Source of the DNA: Bathymodiolus japonicus methanotrophic gill symbiont | GTDB lineage: Bacteria; Pseudomonadota; Gammaproteobacteria; Methylococcales; Methylomonadaceae | Assembly: GCF_019721995.1 (NCBI RefSeq) | Contig: NZ_BLYC01000001.1 | Location: forward strand, 248,001 to 312,000 | Direction of reading: 5' to 3' | Length of the DNA: 64,000 nt | Part shown: positions 18,576-28,304 of the stretch, one piece after another | Numbering within the stretch: position 1 is the stretch's first letter | Layout of the letters: each line of letters opens with the position of its first letter | Notes under the pieces: generated by a model | Seen by the model: only the letters and a program-made list of their open reading frames with translations | Databases searched by the model: none | What the model was told of the DNA's origin: nothing | Translations under genes and position numbers: made by a program

Positions 18576-19799
18576 ATGACCACATTCCCCATCGAAAAAA
18601 TTCGTGCTGATTTTCCGATTTTACAAGAGAAAATTCGTAATAAACCTTTAGTCTATCTGGATAATGCTGCAAGCTGTCAAAAGCCGCAGCAGGTAATCGA
18701 TAGCATAGTACACCTTTACAGCCATGAATATGCCAATGTGCACCGTGGTGTGCATGCATTAAGTGTTAAAGCGACTGATCGTTACGAAGGTGCGCGAGAA
18801 AAAGTGAAAGACTTTATCAATGCACAAAGTACTAAGGAAATCGTGTTTGTACGTGGAGCAACCGAGGCGATTAATTTAATTGCCCAGACCTTTGGTAAGA
18901 CCAATATCAAAGCGGGTGATGAGATTCTTATTACCGCGATGGAGCATCACTCTAATATCGTACCCTGGCAGATGCTATGTAAAGAAACTGGGGCGATATT
19001 AAAAGTTGCACCGATTAATTTACAAGGCGAACTTGTTTATGCAGAGCTTGAGAAATTAATCACTGACAAAACTAAGCTGATTGCCGTGGTGCATATGTCT
19101 AATGCATTAGGAACGATCAATCCAGTTAAGAAAATCATCGCCGCTGCAAAAGCAAGGAATATTGCTGTGTTACTCGATGGGGCTCAAGCTATTCCGCATA
19201 TGCCGGTTGATGTGCAGGCTCTGGGCTGTGATTTTTATGTGTTTTCCGGGCATAAACTGTATGCGCCATCAGGTATAGGTGTGATGTATGGGAAACAGGC
19301 TTTACTGGAAGCCATGCCTCCCTATCAGGGTGGCGGCGATATGATTCGCAAGGTGACCTTTGCAGAAACAGAATATAATGTTTTACCTTATAAGTTTGAA
19401 GCCGGAACGCCAAGCATAGCAGATGTAGTAGGTTTAGGCGCGGCAATTGATTACCTGAATGTAATAGGTATGGATAATGTTGCGGCGTATGAAGCCGAGT
19501 TGTTAGCGTATGCAACGGAAAAAGCAAAGCAGATTAAAGGCCTGCGACTAATAGGCGAGGCGCAGGAAAAAGGAGCGATTCTTTCTTTTGTATTAGATAA
19601 AATTCATCCGCATGATATTGGTACCATGCTGGACAGTCTGGGCATAGCCATAAGGGCGGGACACCACTGTGCCATGCCGGTAATGGATTTTTTTGAAGTG
19701 CCCGCAACTGCAAGAGCCTCGTTTGCCATGTACAATACTAAAGATGAGATTGATGTTTTAATCAATGGTATTGAAGATTTAATAAAGATTTTTGGTTAA
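18576..19799 (+). CDS. sufS: Cysteine desulfurase SufS
   Basis: PLP enzyme that strips sulfur from cysteine for cluster assembly. The PLP lysine is K227 in SGHKLY, and the persulfide cysteine C365 sits in RAGHHCAMP, the group II (SufS) signature. 407 aa. In the operon it precedes the IscU-like scaffold/sulfur acceptor gene; no sufE is seen here, so the SufU-like protein may be the acceptor (inference). The 168-bp gap downstream holds short CTTCAT/ATGAAG inverted repeats only. Confidence 0.95.
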   Translation: MTTFPIEKIRADFPILQEKIRNKPLVYLDNAASCQKPQQVIDSIVHLYSHEYANVHRGVHALSVKATDRYEGAREKVKDFINAQSTKEIVFVRGATEAINLIAQTFGKTNIKAGDEILITAMEHHSNIVPWQMLCKETGAILKVAPINLQGELVYAELEKLITDKTKLIAVVHMSNALGTINPVKKIIAAAKARNIAVLLDGAQAIPHMPVDVQALGCDFYVFSGHKLYAPSGIGVMYGKQALLEAMPPYQGGGDMIRKVTFAETEYNVLPYKFEAGTPSIADVVGLGAAIDYLNVIGMDNVAAYEAELLAYATEKAKQIKGLRLIGEAQEKGAILSFVLDKIHPHDIGTMLDSLGIAIRAGHHCAMPVMDFFEVPATARASFAMYNTKDEIDVLINGIEDLIKIFG

Positions 19800-19967
19800 C
19801 TCTTGCATGTTTGGCAGGTCATTGATGAATAGGTATTTTTACCATGAAAGACTTGAAGGTCAATTTTTTTCTTCTTCATTACCTACATGAACTTCATCGT
19901 GCATTAAAAGAAGTCATAAATTGCCGTGTAACAGCAATACCCGAAGAACACACAACTAGAGAACAAA

Positions 19968-20420
19968 ATGTTTGATGATTTACGCGACCTCTATCAGGAG
20001 GTTATTTTTGACCATAATAGAAACCCACGCAACTTCCATGTGATGGAAGATGCAGATCGCAAAGTTGAGGGGTTTAACCCTTTATGCGGTGACCGCCTGA
20101 CTTTATTTTTAAAGCTGGACGGCGACAAAATCACCGATGCGAGTTTTCAGGGTTCAGGTTGTGCAATATCAACAGCATCTGTTTCATTGATGACTGAAAT
20201 CGTTAAAGGCAAGACAGAATCTGAAGCCGAAGACCTATTTCAAAAGTTTCATCAAATGACTACTGGCAAAGAAGAAGAGGTGAATCTGGAAGCCATCGGT
20301 AAATTAGCCGTATTAGCCGGGGTACGTGAATACCCTGCGCGGGTAAAATGTGCGACTTTAGCCTGGCATACTCTGGATGCTGCCTTAAAAAATGAGCAAG
20401 AATCTATTTCAACTGAATAA
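19968..20420 (+). CDS. sufU: SufU/IscU-like Fe-S scaffold or sulfur acceptor
   Basis: NifU-N/IscU-family protein of 150 aa with three conserved cysteines (C40 in NPLCGD, C65 in GSGCAIS, C128 in RVKCATLAW) and D42. The RVKCATLAWHTL ending is typical of SufU rather than housekeeping IscU. Likely takes sulfur from SufS. Followed by a palindromic repeat, then rsmJ. Confidence 0.9.
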   Translation: MFDDLRDLYQEVIFDHNRNPRNFHVMEDADRKVEGFNPLCGDRLTLFLKLDGDKITDASFQGSGCAISTASVSLMTEIVKGKTESEAEDLFQKFHQMTTGKEEEVNLEAIGKLAVLAGVREYPARVKCATLAWHTLDAALKNEQESISTE

Positions 20421-20427
20421 AAGTATT

Positions 20428-20493
20428 GTAGAGCGGACTTTAGTCCGCTAGTCTCATCCATTGATTCAGTCAGCGGACTAAAGTCCGCTCTAC
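20428..20493 (+). repeat. Short palindromic repeat, copy 2
   Basis: Facing units GTAGAGCGGACTTTAGTCCGC and GCGGACTAAAGTCCGCTCTAC around a 24-bp spacer, between sufU and rsmJ. May act as a transcription attenuator or mRNA stabiliser. Confidence 0.82.
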
Positions 20494-20509
20494 GTTTGAT
20501 CTCACAATA

Positions 20510-21277
20510 ATGTACAACTATATCGGTAAGCTAGCTGTTTTGCATAATGCGGAATATGAGCTAGCTTTTGCACAGGCATTAGCTACTCGCTTATCAGTCC
20601 CCCTTTATCATTCAGTAGATAACAAAACCCCGGAAGATTTTTTTCTTTGCTGGCGCGATGGTTGTTTAAAGTTACTGGATAAAGACCTGCTAAAAAAGGG
20701 TGGTCTAATGGTTGATATAGATCCAAGGCAAGGAGAGCAGCGCTCCTGGCCGGCACCTAAAGAAGGCGCTTTGGCTGAGGCTATCGGGCGAAAAACCCGA
20801 ACGGTGATTGATGCTACGACCGGCTGGGCACAAGACAGCTTGCATATTTTTCGCATGGGTTACGACTTAAAATGTATTGAGCGATCGCCGGTGATGCTGG
20901 AATTACTGAGCGATGCATTTAAGCGCTTGCAAGCTGTAGACTGGGTGACTCGATTGGCCTTACCTGTTCCGACACTGATCCCTGGAAATGCCATAGACGT
21001 TTTAGCGCAACTGCCTGATACGCCTGATTGCATTTATATAGATCCGATGTTCCCAGCGAAGCGTAAAAAGTCTGCGTTACCTAAAAAATCGATGTTGATA
21101 TTGCGCGACTTACTAGGTGATGATATGGATAGAGAAGCCTTGTTTGAGGCGGCATTGCAGGCTACGGCAAAAAAAGTTGTGGTTAAAAGCCCAGACTATG
21201 CCTTGCCTATAGGGGGGAAGCCTGCACAAAGTTTTAAGAGTAAGCTGCTTAGATATGATGTCTATATAAAAAACTAA
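20510..21277 (+). CDS. rsmJ: 16S rRNA (guanine(1516)-N(2))-methyltransferase RsmJ
   Basis: SAM-dependent methyltransferase of the small ribosomal subunit. The order GRKTRTVIDATTGWAQDSLH (SAM loop), FRMGYDLKCIERSP, then CIYIDPMFPAKRKKSALPKK matches RsmJ, including the DPMFP catalytic-type motif. 255 aa. It sits inside the suf gene string, 12 bp before the Rieske gene. Confidence 0.88.
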   Translation: MYNYIGKLAVLHNAEYELAFAQALATRLSVPLYHSVDNKTPEDFFLCWRDGCLKLLDKDLLKKGGLMVDIDPRQGEQRSWPAPKEGALAEAIGRKTRTVIDATTGWAQDSLHIFRMGYDLKCIERSPVMLELLSDAFKRLQAVDWVTRLALPVPTLIPGNAIDVLAQLPDTPDCIYIDPMFPAKRKKSALPKKSMLILRDLLGDDMDREALFEAALQATAKKVVVKSPDYALPIGGKPAQSFKSKLLRYDVYIKN

Positions 21278-21289
21278 TACGAGGAAAAT

Positions 21290-21610
21290 ATGTCTGAATG
21301 GGTTGATGTAGTAGTGGAAAATGCACTGGCAGTGGGCGAGCACCTCGTGGTGGATGTTGATGGTGTAGATGTCGCCATTTTTAAATTAGAAGATGGGTTC
21401 TATGCTCTGGAAGATGTATGTACACATGATGGTGCTGAAATTGCCAGCGGTGAGTTTGATGGTGATGAAATCATCTGTCCCCGACATGGCGCGCGATTTT
21501 GCATTAGAACGGGTGAAGTGAAATCTGCTCCTGCCTACGAAGATATTGCCAGTTTAGCCGTGAAAGTTGAAGATGGTCGTATCAAGGTAAGAGATACACG
21601 CTGGGATTAG
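21290..21610 (+). CDS. Rieske-type [2Fe-2S] ferredoxin
   Basis: Small soluble Rieske protein (106 aa) of the non-heme ferredoxin type. Cluster ligands C44-x-H46 (VCTHDG) and C63-x2-H66 (CPRHGA) are present; there is no membrane anchor. Such genes recur at the end of suf operons in gammaproteobacteria and may feed electrons to cluster assembly, but its partner is unknown. Good AGGA site before the ATG. Confidence 0.88.
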   Translation: MSEWVDVVVENALAVGEHLVVDVDGVDVAIFKLEDGFYALEDVCTHDGAEIASGEFDGDEIICPRHGARFCIRTGEVKSAPAYEDIASLAVKVEDGRIKVRDTRWD

Positions 21611-21696
21611 AGTATTTAAGCTAAAGCCTGAATTCAGGATAGTATATAATAAATGGCTTTTTTATTAGCTTGAAAAGCCGAGTAAAGATAAATTCA

Positions 21697-22795
21697 ATGC
21701 AAGAAATAAACCCGATAAATAATAAAATACAAGATTTTCAGCATCGTACCCGGACCCTTAGGGGGTATCTTTGACTACGATGTTAAAAGTGAGCGCTTAG
21801 TCGAAGTTTTACGTGAACTGGAAAACCCTGAAATATGGAATAACCCTGAGCAGGCGCAGGCCTTAGGTAAGGAACGTGGGCTATTAGAAACGGTCGTCAA
21901 TACTATTTCTGAGCTAGAAGCAGGTTTAAGCGATGCATCTGAATTACTGGAAATGGCTGTAGCTGAAGCGGATGAAGATACAGTCGATACGGTTGTTGAA
22001 GATTTAGCTGTGTTTGAAAAGCAGGTAGAAGGGTTAGAGTTTCGTCGTATGTTTTCCGGTGAAATGGATGCTAATAATGCATTTCTGGATATTCAGTCGG
22101 GCTCAGGTGGTACCGAGGCGCAAGATTGGGCTTCCATGATTGAGCGCATGTATTTGCGCTGGGGTGAGCGCAAGGGCTTTAAAACCGAATTGATTGAAGA
22201 GTCGCAAGGCGAGGTCGCGGGTATCAAGAGTGCCACGATTAAATTTGAAGGTGATTATGCGTTTGGCTGGTTACGCACGGAAACAGGGGTGCATAGGCTG
22301 GTACGCAAGTCACCTTTTGATTCAGGCAATCGTCGGCACACTTCCTTTGCCTCAGTATTTGTGTCGCCTGAGATCGATGATAATATTGAAATAGAAATTA
22401 ACCCTGCTGATTTGCGTATCGATGTTTACCGTGCCAGTGGGGCGGGCGGTCAGCATGTGAATAAAACCGAATCAGCGGTTCGTATTACCCATCTTCCAAC
22501 TAATATTGTCTCCCAATGTCAGAATGGCCGTTCCCAGCATAAGAATAAAGATACGGCAATGAAGCAACTTAAATCTAGGCTTTATGAACTGGAGTTACGC
22601 AAGCGTAGTGAAACACAGAAAACGGTAGAAGATAATAAATCTGATATAGGCTGGGGCAGTCAGATCCGCTCTTATGTGCTGGATCAGTCGCGTATTAAAG
22701 ATTTACGCACCAATGTTGAAACCGGCAATACCCAGGCAGTATTGGATGGTGATTTAGATCAATTTATCGAAGCCAGTCTGAAGAGTGGCTTGTGA
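21697..22795 (+). CDS. prfB: Peptide chain release factor 2, with programmed +1 frameshift
   Basis: RF2 reads UAA and UGA. Frame one starts at ATG 21697 and runs 25 codons to an in-frame TGA at 21772-21774; the gene resumes one base later with GAC at 21773. The joined protein is 365 aa, the same length as E. coli RF2. Visible motifs: SPF in [14 protein letters not shown] (stop-codon recognition) and GGQ in [15 protein letters not shown] (peptidyl-tRNA hydrolysis). Upstream is the suf/Rieske string; lysS follows, the standard order. Confidence 0.96.
21760..21775 (+). promoter_or_regulatory. prfB autoregulatory frameshift site
   Basis: AGGGGG, spacer, CTT TGA C: an internal Shine-Dalgarno-like run just upstream of a slippery CUU followed by UGA and C. 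This is the conserved RF2 recoding signal; low RF2 lets the ribosome slip +1 and make more RF2. Confidence 0.93.
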
Positions 22796-22883
22796 GTCTT
22801 TAGTCTGCAACTTTTACCATTAAAAATTTCAGTTATAGAGCATGTTTTTGCTCGCTAAGAAAAAATCAAATAAATACACAAAA

Positions 22884-24383
22884 ATGTCCGAATTAGAACA
22901 CGACGAACAAGAGCAAATTAAACAACGCCGTAGCAAATTAGATGCATTACGAGAAAATGGTGCCATTGCTTTTCCCACAGATTTTCGCCGTAATGTTGTC
23001 GCGGGCGAGCTGCTTGCTGAATATGATGCAAAGAACAAGGAAGAGCTAGAAGCCGATCCGGTGCGCGTTAAACTAGCAGGTCGTTTGATGACTAGGCGTA
23101 TCATGGGTAAAGCAAGCTTTGCGCATATTCAGGATATGTCCGGAAAGATTCAGCTATATGTGACGCGTGATACTTTGCCAGAAGGTTTTTATAATGAGCA
23201 ATTTAAAAAGTGGGATATCGGCGATATAGTCGGAGCGGAAGGAGTGTTATTTAAAACCAAGGTAGGTGAGCTTAGTGTCAAGGTTGATGATATCCGCTTA
23301 TTAACTAAATCTTTACGCCCTTTGCCAGAGAAATTTCACGGCATCGCCGATCAGGAAATTAAATACCGACAGCGCTATCTTGATTTGATTATGAGTGAAG
23401 CATCGCGCAATACTTTTTTACTTCGCTCAAAAATTGTTGCCTATATACGCCAGTTTTTAATTGAGCGGCAATTTCTGGAAGTTGAAACGCCAATGATGCA
23501 GGCAATTCCGGGGGGGGCAACTGCACGTCCGTTCGAGACCTTTCATAATGCGCTGGATTTAGGTATGTACCTGCGTATTGCGCCAGAATTGTATTTAAAG
23601 CGCCTGGTCGTTGGTGGTTTTGAGCGAGTATTTGAAATTAATCGAAATTTTCGAAATGAAGGTTTGTCTACCCGTCACAATCCCGAGTTCACCATGCTGG
23701 AATTTTATCAGGCCTATGCTGAATATGGCGACTTAATGGATCTGACAGAAGCGATGTTAAAAGGTCTGGCGGAAGATGTTATAGGCCAGCCAGTGATCAG
23801 CTACCAGGGTGAGCAATATGATTTTGGTAAGCCATTTGATCGTATGACAGTGGTTGAGTCAATTCTGCAGTTTAACCCGGACTTAACGCCGGCTGATCTA
23901 GCGAGTCGTGAAGCTGCTGTAAAGGTTGCAGAAAACCTGGGTATTCCGCTTAAAGATAGTTATGGGCTGGGTAAAATACAGATAGAAATTTTTGAGAAAA
24001 CGGTAGAAAGCCGCTTAATGAATCCTACCTTTATAACCGCATACCCAGTGGAAGTGTCGCCTTTGGCGCGCAGAAATGATGATGATCCGCATGTGACTGA
24101 CCGGTTTGAGTTCTTTGTTGGAGGACGTGAGATTGCCAATGGATTTACTGAATTAAATGATTCGGAAGATCAGGCTGAACGTTTTATGCAGCAGGTGCAG
24201 GAAAAAGACGCTGGCGATGATGAAGCGATGCACTTTGATGCAGATTATATTACCGCTCTAGAGCATGGTATGCCGCCTACTGCCGGCGAAGGTATCGGCA
24301 TTGATCGCCTGGTGATGCTATTTACCGATTCGCCATCGATCCGAGACGTGTTGTTATTCCCCCATATGCGCCCTAAAGTTTAA
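22884..24383 (+). CDS. lysS: Lysyl-tRNA synthetase (class II)
   Basis: Charges tRNA-Lys. OB-fold anticodon domain at the N-terminus ([10 protein letters not shown]), then the class II core with motif 2 ([20 protein letters not shown]) and motif 3 ([11 protein letters not shown]). The ATG at 22884 ([16 protein letters not shown]) fits family N-termini and gives 499 aa; an in-frame ATG at 22842 adds 14 basic residues not usual for the family. Neither has a strong ribosome-binding site. Start confidence is moderate. Confidence 0.95.
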   Translation: MSELEHDEQEQIKQRRSKLDALRENGAIAFPTDFRRNVVAGELLAEYDAKNKEELEADPVRVKLAGRLMTRRIMGKASFAHIQDMSGKIQLYVTRDTLPEGFYNEQFKKWDIGDIVGAEGVLFKTKVGELSVKVDDIRLLTKSLRPLPEKFHGIADQEIKYRQRYLDLIMSEASRNTFLLRSKIVAYIRQFLIERQFLEVETPMMQAIPGGATARPFETFHNALDLGMYLRIAPELYLKRLVVGGFERVFEINRNFRNEGLSTRHNPEFTMLEFYQAYAEYGDLMDLTEAMLKGLAEDVIGQPVISYQGEQYDFGKPFDRMTVVESILQFNPDLTPADLASREAAVKVAENLGIPLKDSYGLGKIQIEIFEKTVESRLMNPTFITAYPVEVSPLARRNDDDPHVTDRFEFFVGGREIANGFTELNDSEDQAERFMQQVQEKDAGDDEAMHFDADYITALEHGMPPTAGEGIGIDRLVMLFTDSPSIRDVLLFPHMRPKV

Positions 24384-24793
24384 TCGTGGTTTGAGCAGGG
24401 CGTTTAAGCTTGAATATTAAATGTAATGATCACTAATACTTATCACCTCTTGGGTGAGTGTCCTCTTCTGCATAGTTTTGTGAATAAATTTGTGCATGAA
24501 ATCCTGCGTTACAACTCTGAGAGCAGAGCATGTCTTAGACGCTTTGCAATCAGATTAATAAAATAAAAAGTTGAGAAAGGTATTTCAAAGAAAATGAGGT
24601 AACTATCCCCCCCCCCGTGTTGTTTTAGACTATTTGAAAATTACTAAAAACCAGGAAGCCTGGCGCCGCTTATGGTTCAGAATATGAACAAATTAATCCT
24701 GGGATGATGGCTTCCTAGTTGTTGCTGCATTGGTAAATTTTGTAAGAGATATAAAGCCAGCTTGATTTAAAATAACAGGGGGATATAACAAAA
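24384..24793. other. Intergenic stretch with a C homopolymer; no gene seen
   Basis: No convincing gene. It holds a run of ten C at about 24607-24616. Part of it (24421-24525, up to TGCATGAAATCCTGCG) resembles the sequence around the 280-type repeat at 54690-55070 and could be its empty-site relative. Confidence 0.5.
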
Positions 24794-25088
24794 GCGGGGA
24801 GTCGCTATTTTTGCGAAAGCTTGTTTTGGGCATCCCAGCCCAAGCAAGCAGCAAAAACTTAACGCGACCACTTATGCCTCCGGCGGCCCCGATTCGTCCT
24901 CGTCACCTCGTCCCGACCCAACAAGGGGTCGGAACATAGGCTCCAAATGACTTGACGCCGTGTCGGATGGCCTTTTATTTTGTCTCCACCTTCGCTAACG
25001 CTCAGACTCCGACAAAACAACGGCCCTACGGCTATCGCGGACTAAAAATCATCACTTCGCTTAGGCTACGTTTCCCTGATTTTCAGCG
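24794..25088 (-). repeat. 295-type modular repeat
   Basis: Full 295-bp copy in reverse orientation (GCGGGGAGTCGC...GATTTTCAGCG). Joining the flanks ATAACAAAA and TTAGAAATGG gives a frame reading GGYNKIRNGDGLIQDDINRL, an EF-hand/dockerin-like fragment, consistent with clean insertion. Confidence 0.9.
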
Positions 25089-25157
25089 TTAGAAATGGCG
25101 ATGGCTTAATTCAAGATGATATTAATAGACTTTTACTTAAATTTAGCTTAATACTAA
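25089..25157 (+). pseudogene. Possible EF-hand/dockerin-like gene fragment
   Basis: Reads RNGDGLIQDDINRLLLKF when joined across the 295-type repeat. The NGDGLIQDDI string resembles a calcium-binding or dockerin loop. The rest of any parent gene is missing on both sides. Low confidence. Confidence 0.25.
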
Positions 25158-25477
25158 CCCATCTTCGTCACTTTCATCTTTCTAAGCCATTGATTCATCG
25201 GTTTAAGCGATTTTTTGTCGAAAAATTCTCTTTAAAATCAATGGTGTTTTTTTTGAAAGTTTTGTAGTGCCATTTATATTATTTTTGTCGATAAATTCAT
25301 TGACTTTTGTCAAAAAAATCATCATTATTTGAGTGTAATTTACATGCGACAAAAATACTCTAAAAAATCCAACGTTTTATACAAAAACACAAAATATGTA
25401 GTGCCAACTGGCTACTTTTTAAAATTTCAACCAATTGATTTATAACAACTACATCATCAATAGTGACGAAGATGGGC
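25158..25477 (-). mobile_element. MITE type 3, copy b
   Basis: Reverse-orientation relative of 4665-4987, about 320 bp, with ends CCCATCTTCGTCACT and AGTGACGAAGATGGG and a 3-bp TAA repeat on both sides (25155-25157 and 25478-25480). Confidence 0.82.
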
Positions 25478-25535
25478 TAATATTTCGATTCGCCATTTAG
25501 TGCAAGAAAAAATCGGTAGCCGCCTCAAGCACCTA

Positions 25536-25815
25536 CGCTGAAAATCATGGAAACGGAGCTTAGCGAAGTGGTGATTTTTAGTCCCTGATAGGCGACAGGG
25601 CAGTTCGCTGATTCGACGTGTGCTAGCAGCACGCGAGAGGAGCAAGAATTGCATTCCGAATAGCCGTCCAGCCAGTGAGGTAGTAATGACGAAGCGGCTT
25701 TTGTGCGTGGTCGTTGCGGACGCAGGGCGTTCAGGGCATCTCCCATCCGCTGCGTAGGTGAACGAATTATGGCGACAGGAGTCCCGGAATTTCGTGAGGT
25801 AGCATGGCGCGCCTG
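25536..25815 (+). repeat. 280-type modular repeat
   Basis: Full 280-bp copy. The left flank reads ISIRHLVQEKIGSRLKHL and the right begins AAC TAA, so it may lie between the last codons of an unidentified gene. The 190 bp to the right hold a possible 24-codon frame (METHIIQKLL...) and nothing else recognisable. Confidence 0.9.
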
Positions 25816-26006
25816 AACTAAGGGAGATGGAAACACACATCATCCAAAAACTGCTGGTCTTTTTGTCCATCTTCTGCGTTGTAGTAATAGTTGCGTAGCT
25901 TGCTATGCGCCTGTTACTACGCCTTGAATACGAACAAAAATACTGCTGAATATTGGGCAGTTATTTATTTCCAGCTCCCTAACACCGGCGCGACCACAAT
26001 TAAATC

Positions 26007-26426
26007 TTAAAGCTTGTACAACACGCTATTTTCTGCATCTCTAGGGGAGCGTTTCTTTTTTGTATTTTGAGCTTCGCGCTCTTTAGTATATTTGGCAATC
26101 ATTTCGTCCCAGTTTGCATATTGCTGGTATTCTTCGAAACCTTCTGCCTTGCGCTTGGTAAAAACCTCTTTGCCCACTGCAATTAATTCATCAGGCATTT
26201 TCCCACCGACGATATCCAGGAATTCTGAATTTTTACGATACGCTGTGCGTATTGCCCAGAAAGAAAGTTCATACTCAATTCTTTTTTCTTGGGGTAGACG
26301 GCTTTTTATCCTTTTGACCGATTTCAGTGCAGTTTTAAAATTACGCCCATTTATTTCTCCGCCGCTACTACAGGCAGTAGTCAATAAAATGCTGAATGAA
26401 ATAATGATAATAGAAAGTATGGGCAT
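26007..26426 (-). CDS. Small putative lipoprotein
   Basis: 139 aa with an N-terminal hydrophobic segment and a lipobox-like LTTAC (C19), then a charged helical region (LPQEKRIEYELSFWAIRTAY). Predicted to be exported and lipidated. It resembles short lipoproteins of the DUF6694 type, but that match is uncertain. Divergent from the GTPase pair, with 138 bp between them. Confidence 0.6.
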   Translation of the reverse strand: MPILSIIIISFSILLTTACSSGGEINGRNFKTALKSVKRIKSRLPQEKRIEYELSFWAIRTAYRKNSEFLDIVGGKMPDELIAVGKEVFTKRKAEGFEEYQQYANWDEMIAKYTKEREAQNTKKKRSPRDAENSVLYKL

Positions 26427-26564
26427 ATAAAGCCTCCTCGGTAAGTATTTTTATTTTTATCTGAAAATATTTGTCTATAATAGATAGCTCGTCTGAGTTC
26501 ACCAGGAATCGGTAGACTTAAACATAGTAAATCACTATGTAATTATATACATAAGCCAATATCA

Positions 26565-28304
26565 ATGCTGGAATTTATTACAAATTTAAAACAGCGCTAC
26601 CAGATAATTCAATCAGGGCTAGCCGAAGAAAGTACGCAGTGGACTACTTTTCAGGCTAGCATTGAACAATTAACATTAATTGAATCTTTTCTACATAAAA
26701 TCCAGCTAATTGAGCATGGAGATGTGCCGCTAAATATCGCCGTGATTGGCCCAACGCAATCGGGCAAGAGCACTGTGGTAAATTTATTACTCGCTCAGGA
26801 TGCCGCAGGTGTCAGTCCATTAGCGGGATATACTGTGCATCCGCAAGGCTTTGCGGTGGATTTAAAAATAGAGGATTTAAGCTATATCGCACAACATTTT
26901 TCCGGGTTTCGTGAGGTGCAGCAGTTTTCCCAGGATTCTGAAAGCTATGCATGTTACTCGCTAAGTCACCTAAGCACGCAGAATTTACCCAGATGTTTAC
27001 TTTGGGATACGCCTGATTTTGATTCGATTGATGCGCAGAGTTACCGGGAAGGCGTTTTAAAGTCCTTAGCTCTGGCAGATGTTTTAGTCCTGGTGGTCAG
27101 TAAGGAGAAATATGCAGATCAGTCAGTCTGGGATGCACTGGCTTTAATCGAGCCATTGAATCAGCCGGTGCTGGCGGTCATTAATAAGTTGATCGCTGAC
27201 TCGCAGTCGTTGGTGGCCGATTCTTTTAAGCAGCGCTGGCAGCAAATACGGCAGGATAAGACGCCTGCTATCATGCCCATTTTATTCACTAAGGGAGATA
27301 TTGCGCAGGAATGTCAGACAGAATTAATTAACTTATTACAACATCATATGCACAAGGTGCAGCGCAAAAAAAATGCGGCTGTGGCAATAAGTTTTATGCA
27401 GCAGCACTGGCAGTCCTGGCTGGCACCAGTCAGATTAGAGCAGGAGACGCAAACAACCTGGCAGATACTAATTGATCAGGCTGTAAAGCAAGCTATCACT
27501 GAATACCAACGGGATTACCTGGATCACCCGCATCATTACGATACCTTTCAAAATGCACTGGCACAATTACTTACCTTGCTGGAAGTGCCGGGGCTGGCAA
27601 ATATCATTGCACAAAGTAGAAAAATACTTGCCTGGCCGTTAAGAAAAGTGTTTGCCATCGGCAAGAATAAATATACACAGGCCTTTCCAAAAACTCAGGA
27701 AACAGCTGTTTTACAGCAAATTGCCGAGCATGTGTTTTTGCAACTGGGTGATCAGGTATTAGACCAGATTGACCAGACTCAGGGTAATAATAAATGGTGG
27801 AAAGCAATTAATAGTCAGCTAAGGCAGGACAAAGCAGTTGTTTTGCAGCATTTTGAGCGCGGCACTGATATTTATCACCAGGATTTTAAGCAGCAAATAG
27901 AAACGACCGCGCAAGGTTTATATCACCAGTTAGAAGAGCATCCGGCTTTGTTAAACGGTCTGCGTGCAACACGGGTAACAGCCGATGCTGCGATGTTAGG
28001 TCTGGCCGTACAAGCGGGCGGAATTGGCTTGCATGATTTACTGATTGCACCAGCGATGCTTTCAGTGACTTCCTATCTGGCAGAAAGTGCCATAGGCAGT
28101 TATCTGCAACGCGCTGAAACCGAATTAAAGCAGCAACAACTGAATACCGTAAAGCATCAGTTATTTGATCAGATTTTACTACAGCAGCTATCCAGCCTAT
28201 CAACAAAAATGATGCATAACACTTTTTTTAATATCTCTACACGTCAGCTTGCTGAAGCAGAGGCACAACTGGAACAAAAACGGCATGGATTACGCATACT
28301 CTGA
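26565..28304 (+). CDS. Large GTPase-like protein A, first of an overlapping pair
   Basis: 579 aa, not assigned to a named family. P-loop GPTQSGKS at residues 62-69, a G3-like DTPDFDS with D148 (replacing the usual DxxG) and a G4-like VINKL at 206-210. The C-terminal half is helical and contains a hydrophobic stretch (MLGLAVQAGGIGLHDLLIAP) that may touch membrane, a layout reminiscent of dynamin-like proteins (inference). It overlaps the start of the second GTPase gene by 20 bp, so the two are probably made together. Confidence 0.7.
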   Translation: MLEFITNLKQRYQIIQSGLAEESTQWTTFQASIEQLTLIESFLHKIQLIEHGDVPLNIAVIGPTQSGKSTVVNLLLAQDAAGVSPLAGYTVHPQGFAVDLKIEDLSYIAQHFSGFREVQQFSQDSESYACYSLSHLSTQNLPRCLLWDTPDFDSIDAQSYREGVLKSLALADVLVLVVSKEKYADQSVWDALALIEPLNQPVLAVINKLIADSQSLVADSFKQRWQQIRQDKTPAIMPILFTKGDIAQECQTELINLLQHHMHKVQRKKNAAVAISFMQQHWQSWLAPVRLEQETQTTWQILIDQAVKQAITEYQRDYLDHPHHYDTFQNALAQLLTLLEVPGLANIIAQSRKILAWPLRKVFAIGKNKYTQAFPKTQETAVLQQIAEHVFLQLGDQVLDQIDQTQGNNKWWKAINSQLRQDKAVVLQHFERGTDIYHQDFKQQIETTAQGLYHQLEEHPALLNGLRATRVTADAAMLGLAVQAGGIGLHDLLIAPAMLSVTSYLAESAIGSYLQRAETELKQQQLNTVKHQLFDQILLQQLSSLSTKMMHNTFFNISTRQLAEAEAQLEQKRHGLRIL

